DNA of 64,000 nucleotides, from NCBI RefSeq assembly GCF_902167145.1, contig NC_050104.1:96793849-96857848 (forward strand). Direction: 5' to 3'. This document shows, in pieces, positions 1 to 10,134 of the stretch; position 1 is the stretch's first letter, and each line of letters begins with the position of its first letter. The notes beneath the pieces were generated by a model. That model ran no database searches. It saw nothing but the letters and a program-made list of their open reading frames with translations, and was not told the origin of the DNA. The DNA is from Zea mays (Eukaryota; Streptophyta; Magnoliopsida; Poales; Poaceae). The position numbers and the translations under genes were made by a program.

Positions 1-2058
1 ATGTGAATCAAAATCATTATAAGCATTTCTAGCATTTCTCCTATCATAATACATAAAAGCATGGTTATTACTAGCCATAGGGGCCTTCCCTTTCTCCTTG
101 ACGAAGATGGGAGCCTTATGGCTTGTTAAGTTCTTGGCCTCTCTCTTGAAGCCAAGACCATCCTTAATTGAGGGGTGTCTACCAACCGTATAGGCATCCC
201 TTGCAAATTTTATTTTATCAACTTCATTCTTGCTAGTCTTAAGTTGGGCATTAAGACTAGCCACTTCCTTATTTAATTTGGAAATTAAAACTAGATGTTC
301 ACTACAGGCATCAACATCGAAATCCTTACACCTAGTGCAAATCTTAACATGTTCTACACAAGAATTAGATTTATTTGCTACTTCTAACTTAGCATTTAAA
401 TCATTGTTAACACCTTGTAAAGTAGAAATGGTTTCATGACAAGTAGATAGTTCATAAGAAAGCATTTCATTTCTTTTTACTTCTAAAGCATATGATTTTT
501 GTGCCTCTACAAATTTATCATGTTCATCATACAATAAATCCTCCTGCTTTTCTAAAAGCCTATCCTTTTCATTCAATGCATCAATCAATTCATTGATTTT
601 ATCTATCTTAGATCTATCTAAGCCCTTGAACAAGCATGAATAATCTATGTCATCATCACTAGACTCACTATCACTAGAAGAAGCATAAGTGGAGTCTTGA
701 GTACTTACCTTCTTCTCCCTTGCCATAAGACATGTGAGACGCTCGTTGGGGAAGAGAGCCGATTTGTTGAAGGCAGTGGCGGCGAGTCCTTCGTTGTCGG
801 AGTCGGAGGAGGAGCAATCCGAGTCCCATTCCTTTCCTAGATGCGCCTCGCCCTTTGCCTTCTTGTATTGCTTCTTCTTTTCTCTTTTGTTCCCCTTTTC
901 CTGGTCACTTTCATTATCGGGACAGTTAGCGATAAAATGACCAAGCTTACCGCATTTGAAGCATGAGCGCTTCCCCTTGGTCTTGGTCTTGCTTGGCTGC
1001 CCCTTGCGACCATTTAGCGCCGTCTTGAATCTCTTGATGATGAGAGCCATCTCTTCATCGTTGAGTCCGGCCGCCTCAATTTGTGCCACCTTGCTAGGTA
1101 GCGCCTCCTTGCTTCGTGTTGCCTTGAGAGCGAGAGGTTGCGGCTCGTTGATCGGACCATTCAAGGCGTCGTCCACATATCTCGCCTCCTTGATCATCAT
1201 TCGCCCGCTAACAAATTTCCCAAGAACTTCTTCGGGCGACATCTTGGTGTACCTGGGATTTTCACGTATATTGTTCACCAAGTGAGGATCAAGAACGGTA
1301 AATGACCTTAGCATTAGGCGGACGACGTCGTGGTCCGTCCATCGCGTGCTCCCGTAGCTTCTTATCTTGTTGATAAGGGTCTTGAGCCGATTGTATGTTT
1401 GCGTTGGCTCCTCGCCCCTTATCATTGCGAACCGTCCAAGCTCGCCCTCCACCAACTCCATCTTGGTGAGTAAGGTGACGTCGTTCCCCTCATGAGAAAT
1501 CTTGAGGGTGTCCCAGATTTGCTTGGCGTTATCCAAGCCGCTCACCTTATGGTATTCATTCCTGCACAAGGAAGCTAGAAGAACAGTAGTAGCTTGTGCA
1601 TTCTTATGAATTTGTTCATTAATGAACATGGGACTATCCGAACTATCAAAATGCATTCCACTCTCTACAATCTCCCATATACTAGGATGGAGAGAGAATA
1701 GGTGACTACGCATTTTGTGGCTCCAAAATCCGTAGTCCTCTCCATCAAAGTGTGGGGGCTTGCCGAGTGGAATGGAAAGCAAATGTGAATTTGAACTATG
1801 CGGAATACGAGAGTAGTCAAAAGAAAAGTTAGAATTAACCGGTTTCCTTTGTTTGTCGTAGTCGTCGTCCTTTTGGGAAGAAGAGGACTCATCGCTGTCG
1901 TAGTAGACGATCTCCTTGATGCGTCTTGTCTTCTTCTTCTTCCCATCTCTTCGCTTGTGGCCCGAGCCCGAGTCATTGGACTTGTCATCCCTTGGCTCGT
2001 TGACGAAGGATTCCTTCTCTTTGTCGTTGATCACTATACCCTTCCCCTTAGGATCCAT
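1..2058 (-). CDS. gag: Gag polyprotein of element A (3' end outside window)
   Basis: Capsid/nucleocapsid precursor that would package the retrotransposon RNA in cytoplasmic particles. I read the minus frame from the ATG at 2058 to position 1 and found no stop in about 686 codons, so it is open to the edge. The start (MDPKGKG) matches the gag of element B. A basic-acidic N-terminus is followed by the Copia gag core (FDGEDYGFW... region) and a CCHC zinc knuckle (CFKCGKLGHF type, about residue 365). A long coiled-coil-prone tail rich in Glu, Lys and Leu comes next. The ATG lies about 35 bases after the tRNA-Met primer site, as expected. The region after the window edge is not visible, so intactness of the whole protein is unknown. 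Confidence 0.85.
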   Translation of the reverse strand, partial: MDPKGKGIVINDKEKESFVNEPRDDKSNDSGSGHKRRDGKKKKTRRIKEIVYYDSDESSSSQKDDDYDKQRKPVNSNFSFDYSRIPHSSNSHLLSIPLGKPPHFDGEDYGFWSHKMRSHLFSLHPSIWEIVESGMHFDSSDSPMFINEQIHKNAQATTVLLASLCRNEYHKVSGLDNAKQIWDTLKISHEGNDVTLLTKMELVEGELGRFAMIRGEEPTQTYNRLKTLINKIRSYGSTRWTDHDVVRLMLRSFTVLDPHLVNNIRENPRYTKMSPEEVLGKFVSGRMMIKEARYVDDALNGPINEPQPLALKATRSKEALPSKVAQIEAAGLNDEEMALIIKRFKTALNGRKGQPSKTKTKGKRSCFKCGKLGHFIANCPDNESDQEKGNKREKKKQYKKAKGEAHLGKEWDSDCSSSDSDNEGLAATAFNKSALFPNERLTCLMAREKKVSTQDSTYASSSDSESSDDDIDYSCLFKGLDRSKIDKINELIDALNEKDRLLEKQEDLLYDEHDKFVEAQKSYALEVKRNEMLSYELSTCHETISTLQGVNNDLNAKLEVANKSNSCVEHVKICTRCKDFDVDACSEHLVLISKLNKEVASLNAQLKTSKNEVDKIKFARDAYTVGRHPSIKDGLGFKREAKNLTSHKAPIFVKEKGKAPMASNNHAFMYYDRRNARNAYNDFDSH

Positions 2059-2093
2059 CTCTTCGGGCGGTTAGTCCCTTTGTGAAGAGAACG

Positions 2094-2105
2094 GCTCTGA
2101 TACCA
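2094..2105 (-). other. Primer binding site of element A (initiator tRNA-Met)
   Basis: On the minus strand TGGTATCAGAGC begins two bases after the LTR end and is complementary to the 3' end of plant initiator tRNA-Met, the usual Copia primer. It fixes the LTR end at 2108 and the direction of the element. Confidence 0.9.
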
Positions 2106-2107
2106 AT

Positions 2108-3395
2108 TGAGAGCACCTAGAGGGGGGGGGGGGGTGAATAGGTGATCCTGTAAAAACTTCAAACTTAAGCCACAAAAACTTGTTAAGTGTTAGCACGATT
2201 ATTGCCAAGTGGCTAAGGTGAAGTCTCAACAATCTCAACAAAACACAGTACCACAAGAGAATCAAACACAGAGTGACACAGTGGTTTTATCCCGTGGTTC
2301 GGCCAAGACCAACGCTTGCCTACTCCATGTTGTGGCGTCCCAACGGACGAGGGTTGCAATCAACCCCTCTCAAGCGGTCCAAAGACCCACTTGAATACCA
2401 CGGTGTTTTGTTTTCCTTTCACTATCCCGTTTGCAAGGAATCTCCACAAATTGGAGTCTCTTGCCCTTACAAGTATATGATCACAAATGAAACACAGAGT
2501 AAGGGAGGGAAGCAACACACACAAATCCACAGCAAAAGCGCACACACACGGCCAAGAATCGAGCTCACAAGACTATCTCAGAGTTCTCACTTAGAACAGA
2601 GCTCGAATCACTTAGAAACACAAACGAATGCGCAGAGACTTAGTGTGGATGATCAAGAATGCTCAAAGGTTGCTTGTGTGTCTCCTCCATGCGCCTAGGG
2701 GCTCCTTTTATAGCCCCAAGGCAGCTAGGAGCCGTTGAGAGCAAATCCGGAAGGCCATCCTTGCCTTGTGTCGTCGGGGGCACCGGACAGTCCGGTGCAC
2801 ACTGGACACTGTCCGGTGCCCGATTTGTTTCCTTAAACGGCGAAGACGACCGTTGCAGACCGTTGGCAGATCTGGCGCTGTTGGCGCACCGGACATGTCC
2901 GGTGCACACCGGACAGTCCGGTGCCGTCTTCCGACCGTTGGCTCGGCCACGTGTCCCGCGCGGATTGCGCGGCCGACCGTTGGCCCTGGCCGACCGTTGG
3001 CTCACCGGACAGTCCGGTGCACACCGGACAGTCCGGTGAATTTTAGCCGTACGCCGCCGGCCACTTTCCCGAGAGCGGCCAGTTCGAGTCGCGCCAGCCT
3101 GGCGCACCGGACACTGTCCGGTGCACACCGGACAGTCCGGTGCTCCAGACCGAGCTGGGTCTTGGCAGCACACAGCCAAGTCCCTTCTCCTTTTCTCTAT
3201 TCTTCTTCTTTCTGTTTCTAACACTTAGACAAATATATTAGTACTTAAAACCAATGTACTAAGGCTTAGAAACATACCTTTACTTCATGATTTTCACCTT
3301 GTTTATCCATGTACATAAATTCACATTTAGGCCCTTGTGTTTGCACTCAATCACCAAAATACTTAGAAATGGCCCAAGGGCACATTTCCCTTTCA
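2108..3395 (-). repeat. 5' LTR of element A
   Basis: About 1288 bp, TGAAAGGG...GTGCTCTCA in element orientation. It has a TATA box (TATAAAAGG, minus, around 2705-2713). About 70-430 bp upstream of that lies a cluster of inverted repeats of the type CACCGGACAGTCCGGTG (about 2780-3140). The end adjacent to the primer site has the poly-C tract and CTCTAGGTGCTCTCA shared with the LTRs of B, C and F. ORFs predicted across the cluster are a by-product of its palindromic repeats. Confidence 0.9.
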
Positions 3396-3411
3396 AACCT
3401 GCAAGGCAAAT

Positions 3412-5817
3412 TTAGGCTTGGGTCTTAGGTACCCAACTCATGTTGGGTCCTACAAGGTTAGTGCAAATATCCTTAGGGACCCAAATGCAAGTTTTGTCTC
3501 CCTTGCATTTTGCCCCTAACTTCCTAGCAACAATTTTCTTATCCTTTCTACAAATAGCAAAGGAAGCATTTAAAGCATAATAAATTGTGGAAGGTTCATT
3601 TGCTATTTTCCTAGGAGCATGAATAACATTCCTTCTAGGCACATGATGAATAGCATTTCTTTTAGGAACAACATTTCTCCTAGTAACATTTCTATCATAC
3701 ACATAAGAGGAACTAGGAGCAAACATGGTATGAGAATCATAAACATATGAATCATAAGCATCATGACTTACATTTCTAGTTTGTCTTCTATCATGATACA
3801 AAAATGCATGGTTCCTTTTAGCACTAGTAGCCATAGGGGCCTTCCCTTTCTCCTTGGCGGGAATGGGAGCCTTATGGCTTGTTAAGTTCTTAGCTTCTCT
3901 CTTGAAGCCAAGTCCATCCTTAATTGAGGGGTGTCTACCAATTGTGTAGGCATCCCTTGCAAATTTTAGCTTATCGAAATCATTCTTGCTAGTCTTAAGT
4001 TGAGCATTAAGACTAGCCAGTTCATCATTAAGCTTGGAAATTGAAACTAGGTGTTCACTACAAGCATTAATGTCAAAGTCTTTACACCTAGTACAAATTT
4101 CAACATGTTCTACACAAGAATTGGATTTGTTTGCTACTTCTAATTTAGCATTTAAATCATTGTTGACACCTTTCAAAGTAGAAATGGTTTCATGACAAGT
4201 AGATAGTTCAAAAGAAAGCATTTCATTTCTCTTAACTTCTAAAGCATAGGATTTTTGTGCCTCAACAAATTTATCATGCTCTTCATACAACAAATCCTCT
4301 TGCTTTTCTAAAAGTATATTCTTTTCATTCAAGGCATCAATTAATTCATTAATTTTGTCTATCTTAGATCTATCTAAGCCCTTGAACAAACATGAATAAT
4401 CTACTTCATCCTCATCACTAGATTCGTCCTCACTTGAAGAAGCATAGGTAGAGTTGCGAGTACATACCTTCTTCTCTCTTGCCATAAGGCATGTGTGACG
4501 CTCGTTGGGGAAGAGGGTTGATTTGTTGAAGGCGGTGGCGGCGAGTCCTTCATTGTCGGAGTCGGACGAGGAGCAATCCGAGTCCCACTCCTTGCCTAGA
4601 TGCGCCTCGCCCTTTGCCTTCTTGTAATGCTTCTTCTTTTCCCTCTTGTTCCCCTTTTCCTGGTCACTATCATTATCAGGACAGTTAGCAATAAAATGAC
4701 CAAGCTTACCGCATTTGAAGCATGATCGCTTCCCCTTGGTCTTAGTCTTGCTCGGCTGTCCATTGCGACCCTTTAGCACCGTCTTGAATCTCTTGATAAT
4801 GAGGGCCATTTCTTCTTCATTAAGACCGGCCGCCTCAATTTGCGCCACCTTGCTGGGTAGCGCCTCCTTGTTCCCTGTGGCTTTGAGAGCAAAAGGTTGC
4901 GGCTCGTTGATCGGTCCATTCAAGGCGTCGTCCACATACCTTGCCTCCTTGATCATCATTCGCCCGCTTACAAATTTTCCAAGAATTTCTTCGGGCGACA
5001 TTTTGGTGTACCTGGGATTCTCACGAATATTATTCACCAAATGAGGATCAAGAACAGTAAAGGACCTTAGCATTAGGCGGACGACGTCGTGGTCCGTCCA
5101 TCGCGTGCTTCCATAGCTCCTTATCTTGTTGACAAGGGTCTTGAGCCGGTTGTATGTTTGAGTTGGCTCCTCGCCCCTTATCATCGCGAACCGTCCAAGC
5201 TCGCCCTCCACCAACTCCATTTTGGTGAGCAAGGTAGCGTCATTTCCCTCATGAGAGATCTTGAGGGTATCCCAGATTTGCTTGGCGTTATCCAAGCCAC
5301 TCACTTTATTATATTCATCCCTGCACAATGAGGCTAGAAGAACAGTAGTAGCTTGTGCATTCTTATGGATTTGCTCATTAATGAATATAGGACTATCCGA
5401 ACTATTAAAGTGCATTCCACTATCTACAATCTCCCATATGCTAGGATGGAGAGAGAATAGGTGACTACGCATTTTGTGGCTCCAAAATCCGTAGTCCTCC
5501 CCATCAAAGTGTGGGGGCTTGCCGAGTGGAATAGAAAGCAAATGTGAATTTGAACTTTGCGGAATACGAGAGTAGTCAAAAGAAAAGTTAGAATTAACCG
5601 GTTTCCTTTGTCTGTCGTGGTCGTCGTCCTTTTGGGAAGAAGAGGACTCATCGCTGTCATAGTAGACGATCTCCTTGATGCGTCTTGTCTTCTTCTTCTT
5701 CCCATCTCTTCGCTTGTGGCCCGAGCCCGAGTCATTGGACTTGTCATCCCTTGGCTCGTTGACGAAGGACTCCTTCTCCTTGTCGTTGATCACAATTCCC
5801 TTCCCCTTAGGATCCAT
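3412..5817 (-). CDS. gag: Intact 801-aa Gag polyprotein of element B
   Basis: Structural precursor of a Copia retrotransposon. The ATG at 5817 is the first after the tRNA-Met primer site (5854-5865) and matches the start in elements A and F. Visible parts in order: a charged N-terminus with Lys- and Ser-rich runs; the gag core at about residues 85-300 (PHFDGEDYGFWSHKM onward, with W and Y residues typical of plant Copia gag); a CCHC zinc knuckle at about 366-379 (C-x2-C-x4-H-x4-C); a Ser/Asp/Glu-rich stretch; a long coiled-coil-prone segment at about 490-640; a basic tail ending PKTQA. The stop is followed within 20 bases by the start of the protease region in another frame. This is the only complete gag in the window and serves as the reference for the damaged copies. 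Confidence 0.9.
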   Translation of the reverse strand: MDPKGKGIVINDKEKESFVNEPRDDKSNDSGSGHKRRDGKKKKTRRIKEIVYYDSDESSSSQKDDDHDRQRKPVNSNFSFDYSRIPQSSNSHLLSIPLGKPPHFDGEDYGFWSHKMRSHLFSLHPSIWEIVDSGMHFNSSDSPIFINEQIHKNAQATTVLLASLCRDEYNKVSGLDNAKQIWDTLKISHEGNDATLLTKMELVEGELGRFAMIRGEEPTQTYNRLKTLVNKIRSYGSTRWTDHDVVRLMLRSFTVLDPHLVNNIRENPRYTKMSPEEILGKFVSGRMMIKEARYVDDALNGPINEPQPFALKATGNKEALPSKVAQIEAAGLNEEEMALIIKRFKTVLKGRNGQPSKTKTKGKRSCFKCGKLGHFIANCPDNDSDQEKGNKREKKKHYKKAKGEAHLGKEWDSDCSSSDSDNEGLAATAFNKSTLFPNERHTCLMAREKKVCTRNSTYASSSEDESSDEDEVDYSCLFKGLDRSKIDKINELIDALNEKNILLEKQEDLLYEEHDKFVEAQKSYALEVKRNEMLSFELSTCHETISTLKGVNNDLNAKLEVANKSNSCVEHVEICTRCKDFDINACSEHLVSISKLNDELASLNAQLKTSKNDFDKLKFARDAYTIGRHPSIKDGLGFKREAKNLTSHKAPIPAKEKGKAPMATSAKRNHAFLYHDRRQTRNVSHDAYDSYVYDSHTMFAPSSSYVYDRNVTRRNVVPKRNAIHHVPRRNVIHAPRKIANEPSTIYYALNASFAICRKDKKIVARKLGAKCKGDKTCIWVPKDICTNLVGPNMSWVPKTQA

Positions 5818-5853
5818 CTCTTCGGGAGGTTAGTCCCTTTCTTGAAGAGAACG

Positions 5854-5865
5854 GCTCTGATACCA
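5854..5865 (-). other. Primer binding site of element B (initiator tRNA-Met)
   Basis: Minus-strand TGGTATCAGAGC placed two bases after the LTR end at 5868 and about 37 bases before the gag ATG. Confidence 0.9.
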
Positions 5866-5867
5866 AT

Positions 5868-7125
5868 TGAGAGCACCTAGAGGGGGGGGTGAATAGGTGA
5901 TCCTGTAAAAGTTCAAAACTTGAGCCACAAAAACTTGTTAAGGGTTAGCATAAGTATGGCCAAGTGGCTAGAGAGAACTCAAAACACGATAACCACAAGA
6001 AAGCAATCACAGAGTTGACACGGTGGTTATCCCGTGGTTCGGCCAAGTACAAAACTTGCCTACTCCACGTTGTGGCGTCCCAACGGACGAGAGTTGCACT
6101 CAACTCCTCTCAAGTGATCCAATGATCAACTTGAATACCACGGTGTTTTTCTTTCCTTTGATCTTTTCCCGTTTGCGAGGAATCTCCACAACTTGGAGTC
6201 TCTCGCCCTTACAATTGAGTTCACAAAGAATACGGAGTAAGGTGGGAATGAGCAACGCACACAAGACTCGAAAATCAGAGCAACAACACGCACACAAGTC
6301 GCAACAAGAGCTCGCAACGCAACACAAAGAGTTCACAACTCCACAAGAGCTCTATATGCTATCACAATGAAACGAATGCGTGAGATTGATGTCTTGGTGC
6401 TTAGAAGAGTTGTAGGAATGCTTGGTGTTCTCCTCCATGCGCCAAGGGGTCCCATTTATAGCCCCAAGGCAGCTAGGAGCCGTTGGGAACAAATCTGGAA
6501 GGCCATCTTTGCCTTCTGTCTCGTGGCGCACCGGACAGTCCGGTGCACACCGGACACTGTCCGGTGCCCGATTTCTTTCCTTAACAGGCGCAGCCGACCG
6601 TTGCCGACCACTGCAGATCTGGCGCACCGGACAGTCCGGTGCACACCGGACAGTCCGGTGCTCCCTTCCGACCGTTGGCTCGGCCACGTGTCGCGCGCCG
6701 ATCGCGCGGCCGACCGTTGGCCCGGCCGACCGTTGGCTCACCGGACAGTCCGGTGCACACCGGACAGTCCGGTGAATTTTAGCCGAAGTCGCCGGAGAAA
6801 AACCCGAGAGCGGCTGGTTTGCGCTGCGCTGATCTGGCGCACCGGACACTGTCCGGTGCACACCGGACAGTCCGGTGCCCCAGCCCGAAGCAGCCTTTGG
6901 CTGTACACAGCCACTCTCCACTTCTTTTCTTTTCTTCTTTCTCCTGTTTCTAACACTTAGACAAGATGTTAGTACACAGAACTAATGTACTAAGGCTTAG
7001 AAACATACCTTTACTTGTGATTTACACTTTGTTCATCCATGAGCATATTTTCACATTTAGGCCCTTGTGTTTGCACTCAATCACCAAAATACTTAGAAAT
7101 GGCCCAAGGGCACATTTCCCTTTCA
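5868..7125 (-). repeat. 5' LTR of element B
   Basis: About 1258 bp, same termini as the LTR of A (TGAAAGGGAAATGTG at 7125, CTCTCA at 5868). TATA-type sequence lies on the minus strand near 6455-6465. The CACCGGAC/GTCCGGTG inverted-repeat cluster lies upstream of it at about 6528-6875. It is clearly the same family as A, with scattered substitutions and small indels. Confidence 0.9.
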
Positions 7126-7875
7126 GTATGCCACCGGACAGTCCGATGCACACGCAGACATGGAAGGCTAGGAGCTTCCAAATGAAGCTCCAACGGCTCC
7201 TAGGCCCCTTGGGACTATAAAAGGACCCCCTAGATATCATGGAACCAATAATTCTAAGAGCACACTACAACCCCGAGACTCCGCGACCATGCTGTTTGAA
7301 GTGTTTAAGAGATTTGAGCGCGTTTCTGAGCTGTAACTCTTTCGTTCTTGATCTTGCGCTCTTTTCTTCGCTTGTGTGCGTGTTGTTGTTGCGATTGTGT
7401 TCTTGTGTGCGTGTTCTTGCTCCTCCCTTACAACGGTTTTGATATTGGTCACTTGTGTAAGGCGTGAGAGACTCCAATTTATGGAGATTTCTCACAAACG
7501 AGATTGATATAAGGAAGAATACCGTGACACTCAAGTTTGATCTTTGGATCACTTGAGAGGGGTTGAGTGCAACCCTTGACTGAAGGAGGTCACCACATGG
7601 AGTAGGCTTTGGCTGAACCACGAGAAAAATCATTGTGTCTCTTGTCCATTTACTTTACTGCGATTTCTGTCATCCTTGAGCATAAGATTCACTTACATAT
7701 TGCTCCTAGTTTAATACACATCTCAAGTGAGCAATCAAGTGAAGAGTCTTTCTTTATGTCCTCTTTTTTTCTTAACTTGGTTTTTAGTCTCTCTAAACCG
7801 TAAATTAGACCAAGTTTGTGTTGCTTTAATCAAGTTTTGCAGGATCACCTATTCACCCCCCTCTAGGTACTCTCA
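7126..7875 (+). repeat. Plus-strand Copia LTR C, truncated by insertion of element B
   Basis: Right-hand part of an LTR of the same superfamily in the opposite orientation. It keeps one CACCGGACAGTCCG motif (about 7133), a TATA box (CTATAAAAGG, about 7214) and the conserved end AGGATCACCTATTCACC...CTCTCA at 7875. No tRNA-Met primer site follows, so 7875 is the outer right end of a 3' or solo LTR. Its left half lies beyond the window because B inserted inside it. Confidence 0.8.
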
Positions 7876-8794
7876 GTTGGGAAACCCTAACCATTCACTC
7901 CTCCCCCCCGGTCGCAACACACGGTCAACACACACACACACTCTCTCTCTGTGTGCTCTGTTGTTCCTATTTCTATTCATCACTCTTCGTTCTTGCGCAT
8001 CCTACCTCCCCATCGCCCTTTTCTTTAACCCGACGATGGTTGGCTTTTACTTGTGAAGTGGGGGCCCACGGGCCGTGTTGCCAACACGTGCATCCCCTCG
8101 GGCGGGTGCGCCGCCATCAGCAGGGCGCTGAGGGTGGTCCTTGGTTGGCGAGGTAAAACCCAGCCATCTTGGCCGCCTCTTGTACTGTTCTACGCCTAGA
8201 TCTAGCCTCTATGACTCGAATCCCACTCAGTGATGAATGCTTGTATGAGATGTATATGATGTAAATTTGGGATTAAGTTTGGAAGCTGCTAGACGTAGAT
8301 CCAGGTCGCTACCAAACGTTTCTGTGATAGATTCGTTCAAAAAACGTACCTATGTGCTTTGGATAGTGCCTATGGGGCATTTTATCTGCTCGGTTATGGG
8401 AAGAATTAGGGTTCCTAACTCTAAATCATTCTATGTGTTCTTGACCTTCTTTCTTAATCTATTCTTGGTCGTGGATCAAAGGATCCCGAGCCCTTGCGGT
8501 CTCTGCTGACTCGATTTTATGAACTAGGGTTAGGAGAAAACCCTAACTCTCTGCAGTTTGAATCTAACTCGGTTCATGTGGTCTTAGTCGAGACTCTGTC
8601 TCCGATAGATTTTGATCTATGAACTTAGGGTTTGTAAACCCTAAACTGAGCCTTTCTCCGTTCTTATTTCTCAGGGTGATTGAAAGGTGATGTTAACCTG
8701 AGTCTAATCACTTTGACCCAAGACCTTTTCTGTGATCTCAAAATCAAGTGGGGATTAGGAGATCTAGGGTTACTTCGGTTGGCATCAATGCCAT
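7876..8794. other. Unassigned sequence between two LTRs
   Basis: No convincing ORF. It contains a short CA/CT microsatellite (about 7925-7955) and several copies of AACCCTA-like words (AGGGTT/AACCCTAA) scattered through 8500-8770, too irregular to be telomeric. It may be the 5' leader of the minus-strand LTR element at 8795-9321, or host sequence; I cannot decide. Confidence 0.4.
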
Positions 8795-9321
8795 TGTTAG
8801 ATTCTGTGGTGCCTAGGATCAATTCCTAAGCCCGTAGAATATCAATCTATAATGAAAAAACCTCGATGATGTGTAGATCTAATCTACTGAGAGGTGTAGG
8901 TAGACACACCTTCATTGTTGTTGTTCATTGGGACAGCGATGGCAGCAGCGTCATGCATCGTAGACCCGCCTCCTCCTGCTCCACCTCCCTGCATGTTCTG
9001 GCAAGGTTGTTGTTCGTCGTCGTCGGTCGACGGTGGATCACCTCCTCCAGTAGCACATGCAGGTGGCTCGGATCCCGTGTCCGTTGAGGTGATCATGGAG
9101 CTCGACGCCATAGATCATAGATGATGGGGACCTGTGTGGATGACGATTAGGGTTTGTGGTCAATACCCGTCGTCCCCCTTAATCTTATTTATATGACGTC
9201 GTGTGAACGGGACCGCAACCAACGGTTAGGATAACACTTCCATCAAGGACACGGTTAGACGGTTAGGATTAACTCTACCCGATTCCTGTTAACCGGCTCG
9301 CGTAGAGCACACACCCTAACA
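8795..9321 (-). repeat. LTR-like segment, probably Copia, minus strand
   Basis: A 527-bp block with perfect inverted hexamer ends: TGTTAG at one end and CTAACA at the other. A minus-strand TATA-like box (CATATAAATAAG, about 9183-9195) lies about 130 bp inside the end at 9321, so minus orientation is favoured. The sequence after the inner end (TGGCATTGATGCC) resembles the tRNA-Met primer site only weakly. A 75-codon minus ORF (9111-8884; Ser/Thr- and Gly-rich) lies downstream of the TATA-like box and wholly inside the segment; its function is unknown. It could be a solo LTR or a 5' LTR whose element was truncated by LTR C. Confidence 0.5.
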
Positions 9322-9359
9322 CATATAACTAATATAATGATATTTATTTGGCGTCATAG

Positions 9360-9450
9360 GTGTTTAGAGTTTTTAGTATAGATTTAGTCAAACTTAAAAT
9401 AGTTTGATTTCTTGAAATTGAGAACCGTATTTATTTTAGGACGGAGGGAT
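9360..9450. mobile_element. Stowaway-like MITE remnant
   Basis: The word TATTTTAGGACGGAGGGA (9434-9449) is the reverse complement of the CTCCCTCCGTCC-type end of grass Stowaway MITEs. The adjoining AGTCAAACT...AGTTTGA sequence fits their interior. I do not see a matching terminal repeat on the left side, so this is a degenerate or one-ended copy and the left limit is approximate. Confidence 0.45.
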
Positions 9451-10134
9451 TCCGTCGGCATATGTACTTATATAATAACACTGCAGAAAGTACAAGTATA
9501 AAAGAAGAAGAAATTTGTTATCATTCGTCATTGGCCAATCTAGGGATCGGCTTCAACAACATATTTTCCGCAACACAATTAGGTTTTTTGGTAAAAAGAA
9601 AAGAAACAGGACACGTTTGCGGAGCCCAAATATAAACTGGCCTCAAAATAGTGACTCCAGCTCAGGTTCAGCAGCCTTCCTGTTCATGCACATGCATGGA
9701 TATATCTGATCCACATATATCGTGAGTACAGGATAAATATAGTGGTTTCCATCTTTAAATGCGCTTTTGCATCGATAAATCACTCTCTTTAGCACCCCCT
9801 TCGCCATTTTCGTTACTACTACAGCAGCATTAACCCATAGAGACAATTTAGTAGATCTAGTAGTTTGATTAATTTATTAACTCCATACACTGTTGGTTTC
9901 AGGGTAAGTGAATCTTGTTATATCATATGATTCTCTTCTTGTTTCTTTTATTTCCTTCTGTTTCGATTCAAGCATGTAGCGTGTTGGTTGCATTTTGGAA
10001 CCGGTTCTTGCTAATTTGGCCGATCTCTAATTTTTACGTGGCGGAATTGGGTTGGTCAGTGGACCCGACCGAGGCCGACGGCCAATCAATCAAGAACGCC
10101 ACCGCACCGCTGGTCAGGGCGCGTTGGGCCTGCA
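9451..10134. other. Non-repetitive upstream region of the 10.1 kb gene
   Basis: No retrotransposon hallmarks. TATA-like words occur (for example GATAAATATAG around 9731-9741). A splice-like TTTCAGG/GTAAGTG junction at about 9896-9908 could reflect a 5' UTR intron. It probably holds the promoter and 5' UTR of the gene at 10135, but the transcription start cannot be set from sequence alone. Confidence 0.35.

Larger units (their letters stand above)
1..3395 (-). mobile_element. Ji/Opie-like Copia element A, cut by the window edge
   Basis: Minus-strand LTR retrotransposon of which only the 5' LTR, primer site and gag are in the window. Its LTR starts at 3395 with TGAAAGGGAAATG and directly abuts the interrupted gag-pol junction of element B. 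A is therefore younger than B and inserted into a member of its own family. The 5 bases next to it (3396-3400, AGGTT on the minus strand) would be the target duplication, but the partner lies outside the window. Family assignment rests on protein and LTR-end resemblance. Confidence 0.85.
3396..7125 (-). mobile_element. Ji/Opie-like Copia element B (5' part)
   Basis: Minus-strand element with 5' LTR (5868-7125), primer site and an intact gag. It is interrupted just after gag by element A; the rest of pol and the 3' LTR must lie left of the window. B itself inserted into a plus-strand LTR (C): sequence resumes at 7126 in the middle of an LTR of opposite orientation. The neighbouring 5 bases are GTATG. 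Confidence 0.85.

Noticed and set aside
1798..2085. Plus-strand hydrophobic ORFs opposite gag (also 5557-5880, 15248-15570 and 18053-18649)
   Set aside because: They are reverse-complement shadows of Lys/Glu/Asp-rich gag or pol coding sequence, which translate into Leu/Val/Phe-rich frames.
2782..3140. CRISPR-like direct repeats
   Set aside because: The repeats are short palindromes with irregular spacing inside plant LTRs; there are no unique spacers of uniform size, no cas genes and a eukaryotic context.
2640..3224. ORFs of up to about 194 codons in both strands across the LTR of element A (also 6352-6960, 42558-42989, 51176-51667, 45914-46513)
   Set aside because: They read through the CACCGGAC/GTCCGGTG palindromic clusters, which give similar Arg/Pro/Thr-rich translations in several frames on both strands. 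No start context, domain or codon bias supports them.
8500..8770. Interstitial telomere repeat (AACCCTA words)
   Set aside because: Words are isolated and not in tandem, so they are more likely promoter or leader motifs than telomeric DNA.
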